A DNA stretch of 10,652 nucleotides, taken from NCBI GenBank assembly GCA_016200725.1, contig JACQEE010000079.1, forward strand, positions 1 to 10,652, read 5' to 3'. The notes under the pieces are model-generated. The model did no database searches. It was not told the origin of the DNA and saw nothing but the letters and a program-made list of their open reading frames with translations. This DNA comes from Chloroflexota bacterium (GTDB lineage: Bacteria > Chloroflexota > Dehalococcoidia > SHYB01). Positions 5,815-10,652 of this stretch are shown here, one piece after another. The position numbers and the translations under genes were made by a program. Position 1 is the stretch's first letter. Each line of letters begins with the position of its first letter.

Positions 5815-6603
5815 ATGAGCCTGTCATCTGGCGAAGTAGCGCTCCTCGGCTCGGCCATCGTGCTCGGCCTGCGCCACGGCGTGGACTACGATCACATCGC
5901 GGCCATCACCGACATCACGGGGATCCAGCGCACCAGCCGTCAGGGCATGTTGAACAGCACCTTCTACGCGATTGGCCATGGTGCCATTGTGATGCTGTTG
6001 ATCGGCCTCGCCGTCGCCATCGGAGCCGAAGCCCCCAGTTGGGTCGACGCCTGGACAGGGCGACTCGTCGGCATGACCTTGCTCGTGCTCGGGCTCGTCG
6101 TGCTGCGCACCGCGATCACCAGCAAGGACGCGACACGGATCCCCAGCCGAGGGATGCTCATACTTCGCGGGTTCCGGGCCGCACGCCGCGCAATCTTCCC
6201 CGAGCATCGCCACGCCCATACCCACACTGACGGAGACAGTCATGGCCATCAGCACACGCATGGCCACCATGACGCCGCCGCAAACGGCTACGGCCCGATG
6301 TCAGCCTTCGGAGTCGGCATCATTCATGGCATCAGCGCCGAGACGCCAAGCCAGATTCTGCTCTTCGTCCTCGCCGCGGGCTTTACGAGCGCCGCCTTCG
6401 GGCTGCTCGTCGGCGCAGTCTTCGTCTCCAGTATCCTGCTCACGAACACTGGCATGAGCGTTATCCTGGCGATGGGCTCGACGGCAAGGACTCGCAGGCC
6501 GTGGGTGTTCCGGTCGCTGGCGACGGTCTCTGCGGCGTACAGCGTCATCGTTGGCGTGATCTTCGTTGGCGGCCTGGACAGCCACCTGCCGCACTTGCTG
6601 TAG
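5815..6603 (+). CDS. Short NiCoT-like nickel/cobalt transporter with His-rich loop
   Basis: A 262-residue polytopic membrane protein. LRHGVDYDHIAAITDI (residues 19-34) contains the H-x4-D-H signature (His21, Asp26, His27) of NiCoT permeases, which take up Ni2+ or Co2+. FYAIGHGAIV (50-59) matches the second NiCoT motif, and GISAETPSQI (172-181) aligns loosely with the LGFDTATE motif. About six helices are visible (near 8-20, 50-70, 83-102, 163-190, 193-215, 236-256). Residues 131-152 hold 10 histidines, in the loop between helices 3 and 4. It is shorter than classical NiCoTs (about 330-370 residues), and the usual DTxDG motif is not recognisable: GMSVILAMGSTA stands there instead. It follows the first transporter by 23 bases and ends 13 bases from the convergent recG end. 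Membership in the NicO/NiCoT superfamily is confident; metal and direction are inferred only. Confidence 0.88.
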   Translation: MSLSSGEVALLGSAIVLGLRHGVDYDHIAAITDITGIQRTSRQGMLNSTFYAIGHGAIVMLLIGLAVAIGAEAPSWVDAWTGRLVGMTLLVLGLVVLRTAITSKDATRIPSRGMLILRGFRAARRAIFPEHRHAHTHTDGDSHGHQHTHGHHDAAANGYGPMSAFGVGIIHGISAETPSQILLFVLAAGFTSAAFGLLVGAVFVSSILLTNTGMSVILAMGSTARTRRPWVFRSLATVSAAYSVIVGVIFVGGLDSHLPHLL

Positions 6604-6616
6604 CCAACCCAGCGGT

Positions 6617-9208
6617 CTACGCCTCTCCTGGCGAGGCCACTCGATGCCGCCACGCGCGAGCGACGGCCTTGGCCAACTCGACGTGCTCCGGCAGCGCAAG
6701 CGTTGCATCCTGAGCGAAGAGCGCCTCTGCCTCCTGCTGTGCCTCGTCGAGCAAGTCGGTGTCCGAGAGGCTTGCCATGCGAAGGTCAGGCAGGCCACTC
6801 TGACGGGTGCCGAACACCTCGCCCTGGCCGCGCAGGCGCAGGTCTTCCTCGGCGAGTTTGAACCCATCGTGCAGTTGCTCCATCAGCCGCAGCCGCTCGC
6901 TGGCCTCCGGCGACGGCGACTCCGACACGAGAATGCAGTAACTCTCGTGCTCGCCGCGACCCACGCGACCGCGGAACTGGTGCAACTGCGCCAGGCCGAA
7001 GCGCTCCGCCGACTCGATCATCATCACGGTTGCGTTCGGCACGTCGATACCCACCTCGACGACGGCGGTGGAGACGAGAATGTCCCACTCGCGCTCGCGA
7101 AAGGCGCGCATCGCCGCATCCTTTTCCGCCGCCTTCATCCGCCCGTGCAATAGGCCGACGCGCAAGTCCGAGAACACATCTCGAGTGAGCCGCTCGTGCG
7201 CCTGCTTCGCCGCCGCGGCTTCCAACTTCTCCGACTCCTCGATGAGCGGGTAGATGATGAACGCCTGCCGCCCTTCCCTGACTTCCTTGCGGATGAGGTT
7301 GTACGCCTTCTGTCGTTCCATCGCGTCGAGGCGCTTCGTGCGGATTGTCTGCCGCCCCTTGGGCATCTCGTCGATCACCGAGAGGTCGAGGTCGCCGTAC
7401 AGCGTCAGTGCCAGCGAGCGTGGGATCGGCGTGGCTGTCATGACGAGCAGATGCGGGTTGAAGCCCTTCTGCCGCAACTCCTGACGCTGCATCACGCCGA
7501 AGCGGTGCTGCTCGTCGACGACTACCAGCCCCAGGCTCCCGAACTCGACATCCTTCTGGAAGAGTGCGTGCGTTCCTACGACGATGTCTACTTCGCCGCG
7601 GGCCGCCAGCGCGCGTACCTCTTCCTTGCGCTTTCTGCTCATACCGCCGATCAGCAGCGCGATCGTGAGCGTGTTTGCCAACCCCGGTGCAGTGACCTTG
7701 AGCACGTCGCCTTCGTAGCCCACAGCGTCCGGCTGTAGCAGCCTACGCAGCGTGCGGAAATGCTGCTCCGCGAGCACCTCCGTCGGCGCCATCATTGCTA
7801 CCTGCTGGCCGTTCGCCACCGCGACCAGCATCGCCGCGAGGGCGACAGCCGTCTTGCCACTGCCGACTTCGCCCTGCAGCAGGCGGCTCATTGGTGTCGA
7901 TTTCGCGATGTCGCTGGTGATCTCCTGCACGCACCGTCGCTGCGCCCCGGTGAGCGAGAAGGGCAACGCGCCGTAGTAGGCGTCAAGAAGCGCCGGATCG
8001 GCTCGCAGCGGGTGTCCCGGCAACGCCTGCTTCCACTCGCGCTTCCGCGCCAGCACGCCGAGTTGCAGCAGCAGGAACTCGTCGAACGCCAGCCGCCTCC
8101 GCGACGCGTCTTTCGAGGCTTCGTCGTCCGGGAAGTGCGCCTGCTTGATGGCTGGCGGTAACGTGAGCAGCGAGCGCCGGCGACGCAGGTCAATCGGCAG
8201 GAACTCCTCAAGCAGCCCGACGCATTGGTCGACCGTCCGCTTCATCAGCGTACGCATCGTGCGGCTGTAGAGCCCCTGCGTCAGCGGGTACACTGGCGCC
8301 AGCCGCGCCGTGTGGACGAGCTCTCGATCTCGAATGATCTCGTACTCAGGGTTCTCGAACACCTTGCGGCCATCGAACAGCGCCACACGTCCCGCCAGCG
8401 CAATGCTCATGTCCACGCGAAGCGTCTGCGCGACGTATGGTTGGTTGAAGAAGATCGCGCGAATATTCCCCGTTTCGTCGCTCAGGTGAATCTCGGCTGC
8501 TCGCCGCCTCGTCTTGCCGAACATGATCTGCTTCGACGCCGTCACTGTGCCCAGCACCGTCTGCTCTTGGCCTACGATGAGCGACCTAACCGGTACGGTC
8601 GCCGAGAAGTCGATGTGGCGGCGCGGGAAGTAGTACAGCAGATCCCGGACTGTTTCGACGCCGAGTCTCTTCAACAGCGGCTGGATGTCCGATCGGACGC
8701 CCCACACCTGCTCGAGCGGCGTCTCCAGCCCCTGTCCTGGCGCGAGCAGCGGCGCCTCTCGCCGCACGAACGGTTTGGGCGCGGTAGGAGGTGTCGCAGC
8801 CTTGGACGGCGGCGCCTTGACCGATGCCTGCGAAGGTGATTGAGCCGTGCGCGGCGCTGGGGTTGGTGGCCTAGGTAACGGCTCAATCTTGCCCGCACTG
8901 CCCGGCATCGCGTTAGCGAATATCTCGAGGTTATTGCTCCACTTGAGCACCTGCTCGAGCCACTCAGCGCGCTGCTCCTTCGTCATCGCCGCGTACGTTG
9001 GCGAGATAATGCCTAGCCGTCGCAGGCTCGAACGGAACATCGGGTGCCCGATCATGCGGTGCGCTTCGAGGCCCCAATTGGCGACAAACTTGTCTAGCCC
9101 GCCTATCACGGCCTTGTCGTCGTAGCCGCGCTTTTTCTCGGTCTCGAGGATCTTTCGCAGGCGATCGGTGTGGAGCATCGGCTGCGTGCGCTGCGTCTCC
9201 GGGCTCAC
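6617..9208 (-). CDS. recG: ATP-dependent DNA helicase RecG with N-terminal extension
   Basis: RecG remodels stalled replication forks and branch-migrates Holliday junctions in the cytoplasm. All core parts are visible (863-residue numbering): an OB-fold wedge domain (about 200-290), Walker A GEVGSGKT (446-453), DEQH box (565-568), TATPIP (591-596), motif VI QFRGRVGRG (744-752) and the translocation motif DLRLRGQGEVFGTRQSG (789-805). The protein is about 170 residues longer than E. coli RecG (693). The extra N-terminus has a charged helical part (KKRGYDDKAVIGGLDKFVANW) and a Pro/Ala-rich linker (about 110-145). Start: GTG at 9208 overlaps the DegV stop in a GTGA arrangement, with GGAG six bases upstream. 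A GTG at 9220 and an ATG at 9178 are alternatives. It is probably the last gene of the FakA-like/DegV/recG unit. No terminator is visible before the convergent transporter gene. Confidence 0.96.
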   Translation of the reverse strand: MSPETQRTQPMLHTDRLRKILETEKKRGYDDKAVIGGLDKFVANWGLEAHRMIGHPMFRSSLRRLGIISPTYAAMTKEQRAEWLEQVLKWSNNLEIFANAMPGSAGKIEPLPRPPTPAPRTAQSPSQASVKAPPSKAATPPTAPKPFVRREAPLLAPGQGLETPLEQVWGVRSDIQPLLKRLGVETVRDLLYYFPRRHIDFSATVPVRSLIVGQEQTVLGTVTASKQIMFGKTRRRAAEIHLSDETGNIRAIFFNQPYVAQTLRVDMSIALAGRVALFDGRKVFENPEYEIIRDRELVHTARLAPVYPLTQGLYSRTMRTLMKRTVDQCVGLLEEFLPIDLRRRRSLLTLPPAIKQAHFPDDEASKDASRRRLAFDEFLLLQLGVLARKREWKQALPGHPLRADPALLDAYYGALPFSLTGAQRRCVQEITSDIAKSTPMSRLLQGEVGSGKTAVALAAMLVAVANGQQVAMMAPTEVLAEQHFRTLRRLLQPDAVGYEGDVLKVTAPGLANTLTIALLIGGMSRKRKEEVRALAARGEVDIVVGTHALFQKDVEFGSLGLVVVDEQHRFGVMQRQELRQKGFNPHLLVMTATPIPRSLALTLYGDLDLSVIDEMPKGRQTIRTKRLDAMERQKAYNLIRKEVREGRQAFIIYPLIEESEKLEAAAAKQAHERLTRDVFSDLRVGLLHGRMKAAEKDAAMRAFREREWDILVSTAVVEVGIDVPNATVMMIESAERFGLAQLHQFRGRVGRGEHESYCILVSESPSPEASERLRLMEQLHDGFKLAEEDLRLRGQGEVFGTRQSGLPDLRMASLSDTDLLDEAQQEAEALFAQDATLALPEHVELAKAVARAWRHRVASPGEA

Positions 9209-10041
9209 GACTCGCTCCACACTCCGACGCCGAGCGCACGCGGGCCGAGGTGCACGCCTAGCACCGGCGTGAACTCGCTAAGTAGCACCTCCGCCTTCGG
9301 GTGCGTTCCGCGTGCGGCCTCGGCAACGGTGGCAGCGTTCTCCGGGCAGACGCTGTGCATGACGCCCACGGAGCGCACACCCTTCCTTGCTGCAACCAGG
9401 TCCCCGAGCCGCGTCAGAGAACGCTGCCTCGACCGTACCCTGTCCATCGGGTGCACTTCGCCCTCGCGCAACTCCAGCACGGGCTTGATGTCCAGCAGGG
9501 ATCCGAACAGCCCCTGCACGCGTGTCGGCCGCCCGCCACGCACCAGGTACGTCAGCGTGTCGACCGTGAAATAGGTGTAGATGTGGGATGACTGCTCGTG
9601 CAGAAAGAGCAGGCACTCGTCCAGCGTCGCGCCGTCTCTGGCGAGTCGTGCCACAGCCTGCACAAGCAGGCCCAACCCCAGCGACGTCTGTCGCGAGTCG
9701 AACACTTCCAGCCGCGCGCCCTTCAATTCGCCCTTCGCTTGGGTCGCCGACACATAGGTGCCGCTCAGTTTCGACGAGATCAGCACGACGAGGATTTCGT
9801 TGGACTCCTGCGCAACAGTGCGAAAGGCCTCGAGGAACTGCCCTACCGATGGCTGTGATGTGGTCGGGCGTATAGAGTCCTGCTGGAGGCGTGAGTAGAA
9901 CGTCGCGCAGTCGATGTCCACGCCATCCCGCAGCGTCTCGCTCCCGAAGTGGATGTTGCAGGGGACGGCCGTGATGCGGAGGCTTTCGCGCAGCGCCCGT
10001 GGGAGGTCGCACGTGCTGTCAGTCACGATGCGGACGGCCAT
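9205..10041 (-). CDS. DegV-family (FakB-like) fatty-acid-binding protein
   Basis: DegV proteins bind one long-chain fatty acid and, in the known FakA/FakB system, present its carboxylate for phosphorylation so that exogenous fatty acids enter phospholipid synthesis. The 278-residue length is usual. Motifs in order: VTDSTCDLP (6-14), TTSQPS (60-65), SGTYVSA (93-99), VFDSRQTSLGLG (113-124), DTLTYLVRGGR (161-171), LLDIKPVLELREG (182-194) and HLGPRALGVGVW (264-275), the last with the conserved His264. The ATG start gives the typical MxVRIVTDST opening, although no strong ribosome site precedes it. The FakA-like kinase lies 72 bases upstream on the same strand, which supports a FakB role. The TGA stop overlaps the recG start by four bases, so translation of the two is probably coupled. 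The specific fatty acid cannot be read from the sequence. Confidence 0.95.
   Translation of the reverse strand: MAVRIVTDSTCDLPRALRESLRITAVPCNIHFGSETLRDGVDIDCATFYSRLQQDSIRPTTSQPSVGQFLEAFRTVAQESNEILVVLISSKLSGTYVSATQAKGELKGARLEVFDSRQTSLGLGLLVQAVARLARDGATLDECLLFLHEQSSHIYTYFTVDTLTYLVRGGRPTRVQGLFGSLLDIKPVLELREGEVHPMDRVRSRQRSLTRLGDLVAARKGVRSVGVMHSVCPENAATVAEAARGTHPKAEVLLSEFTPVLGVHLGPRALGVGVWSES
9215..9218 (-). promoter_or_regulatory. Ribosome binding site supporting the recG start at 9208
   Basis: On the minus strand GGAG stands six bases before GTG 9208, inside the last codons of the DegV gene. Together with the GTGA stop/start overlap it favours this start over the GTG at 9220, which lies within the ribosome site itself. 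Confidence 0.55.
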
Positions 10042-10113
10042 AGTCGCCAGAGTGTACCAGATAGAGGCCGAGGCTTTTCTCCCTCTCGCCGCACCCGAGA
10101 GAGGTGCCGACCG
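10042..10113 (-). other. Spacer between FakA-like and DegV genes
   Basis: A 72-base gap on the minus strand. It contains a weak 6-bp hairpin, CTCTCG (10083-10088) with CGAGAG (10096-10101) and a 7-base loop, and no T-tract. I see no promoter. Co-transcription of the two genes is likely but not shown. Confidence 0.4.
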
Positions 10114-10652
10114 CTACTCCACTGCAGCAAGGAAATGATAGTGTGGCTGCCCGCCGGCGACTGCCTGCGCATCGATTCCCGGCCATCGTTTCGCGACCGC
10201 GGCGACCACCTTCGCTGCCTCTGGCTCGGCCACAGCTGCACCGTAGTACAGCGTCACCGCACGGTCTTGTCCCGCCTTGAGATGCTCAAGGAGTTCTAGC
10301 GTAGCGCTAACAAGGGTTTTCGCCGCGACGGCAACCTTGCCGCCCGCCAGCGCGAGGTAGTCTCCCTTGCGCACCTTCACCCCATCGATCAGCGCGTCGC
10401 GGACGGCCTCCGTCACCTCACCTGTGCGCACCTCGGCGACGGCGCGCTCCATCGAGGCCAGGTTCGACTCCGCCCCGCGTTCGTAGTTGTATGCCATCAG
10501 CGCAGCGATGCCCTGCGCCATGTCGTGCGTCGCGGTCACGAGAGCCTGCTTCGATGCGCACATCTCGGCCGCTTGCTTGGCCGTTCGTACCACATTGCTG
10601 TTATTCGGCAGCACGATGACCTGCTTAGCTGCCGCCTGCTCGATCGCCTCAA
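10114..10652 (-). CDS. DAK2/FakA-like kinase, C-terminal part (cut by the window edge)
   Basis: About 178 residues of the C-terminal region; the frame runs open through the right edge, so the start and the ATP-binding DhaL domain lie outside. The visible part begins EAIEQAAAKQVIVLPNNSNV, then has HDMAQGIAALMAYN, VRKGDYLALAGGKV (GDY and GG conserved) and ends GGQPHYHFLAAVE, all typical of the C-terminal domain of FakA/YloV proteins. In the known system FakA phosphorylates fatty acids held by FakB (DegV), the first step for incorporating exogenous fatty acids, and this C-terminal part belongs to the region contacting FakB. The DegV gene directly downstream supports the pairing. An internal GTG at 10614 is not the true start, because family sequence continues upstream of it. 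Confidence 0.93.
   Translation of the reverse strand, partial: EAIEQAAAKQVIVLPNNSNVVRTAKQAAEMCASKQALVTATHDMAQGIAALMAYNYERGAESNLASMERAVAEVRTGEVTEAVRDALIDGVKVRKGDYLALAGGKVAVAAKTLVSATLELLEHLKAGQDRAVTLYYGAAVAEPEAAKVVAAVAKRWPGIDAQAVAGGQPHYHFLAAVE

Noticed and set aside
6604..6616. Bidirectional terminator between the convergent transporter and recG genes
   Set aside because: Only 13 bases separate the stops, and I found no stem longer than about 5 bp around them.
10083..10101. Terminator between the FakA-like and DegV genes
   Set aside because: The stem is only 6 bp and no T-tract follows on the minus strand.

Overview
The window is GC-rich bacterial chromosome with eight protein genes, the last cut by the right edge. 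I see no rRNA, tRNA, CRISPR array or mobile element. The best guess for the organism is Chloroflexota (Dehalococcoidia/Thermomicrobia side). This rests on the gene order FakA-like kinase, DegV, RecG and on the long N-terminal extension of RecG, both of which I associate with that phylum. It is an inference from family knowledge, not a measured placement.

Left part (1-1113): tsaD, the catalytic subunit for tRNA t6A synthesis, on the + strand, probably starting at a GTG at 85. A 272-base gap follows, holding an 11-G run and a GC hairpin but no recognisable gene or riboswitch.

Centre (1386-6603, + strand): a four-gene block that reads as one system. First is a secreted DUF4331 protein anchored by a C-terminal glycine-zipper membrane helix. 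After an 84-base spacer with a perfect 13-bp stem-loop comes a TPR-repeat lipoprotein. Two bases later begins a NicO/RcnA-like nickel/cobalt transporter with an extracytoplasmic domain (EF-hand-like loop, predicted mature N-terminal histidine) and an 18-histidine loop. Last, after 23 bases, is a second, shorter NiCoT-like transporter with its own histidine-rich loop. I infer a cell-surface transition-metal (Ni/Co) handling system in which DUF4331 and TPR proteins serve two transporters. Metal, direction and the role of the DUF4331 protein are unknown, so this is the best candidate for an undescribed system. A perfect 28-bp palindrome sits inside the TPR gene.

Right part (6617-10652, - strand, convergent): recG, a DegV-family fatty-acid-binding protein, and the C-terminal part of a DAK2/FakA-like kinase. 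Transcription runs from the right edge leftward: kinase, DegV, recG. DegV and recG overlap by four bases. DegV and FakA-like proteins are the two halves of the known fatty-acid kinase, so the cluster joins exogenous fatty-acid activation with a replication-fork repair helicase.
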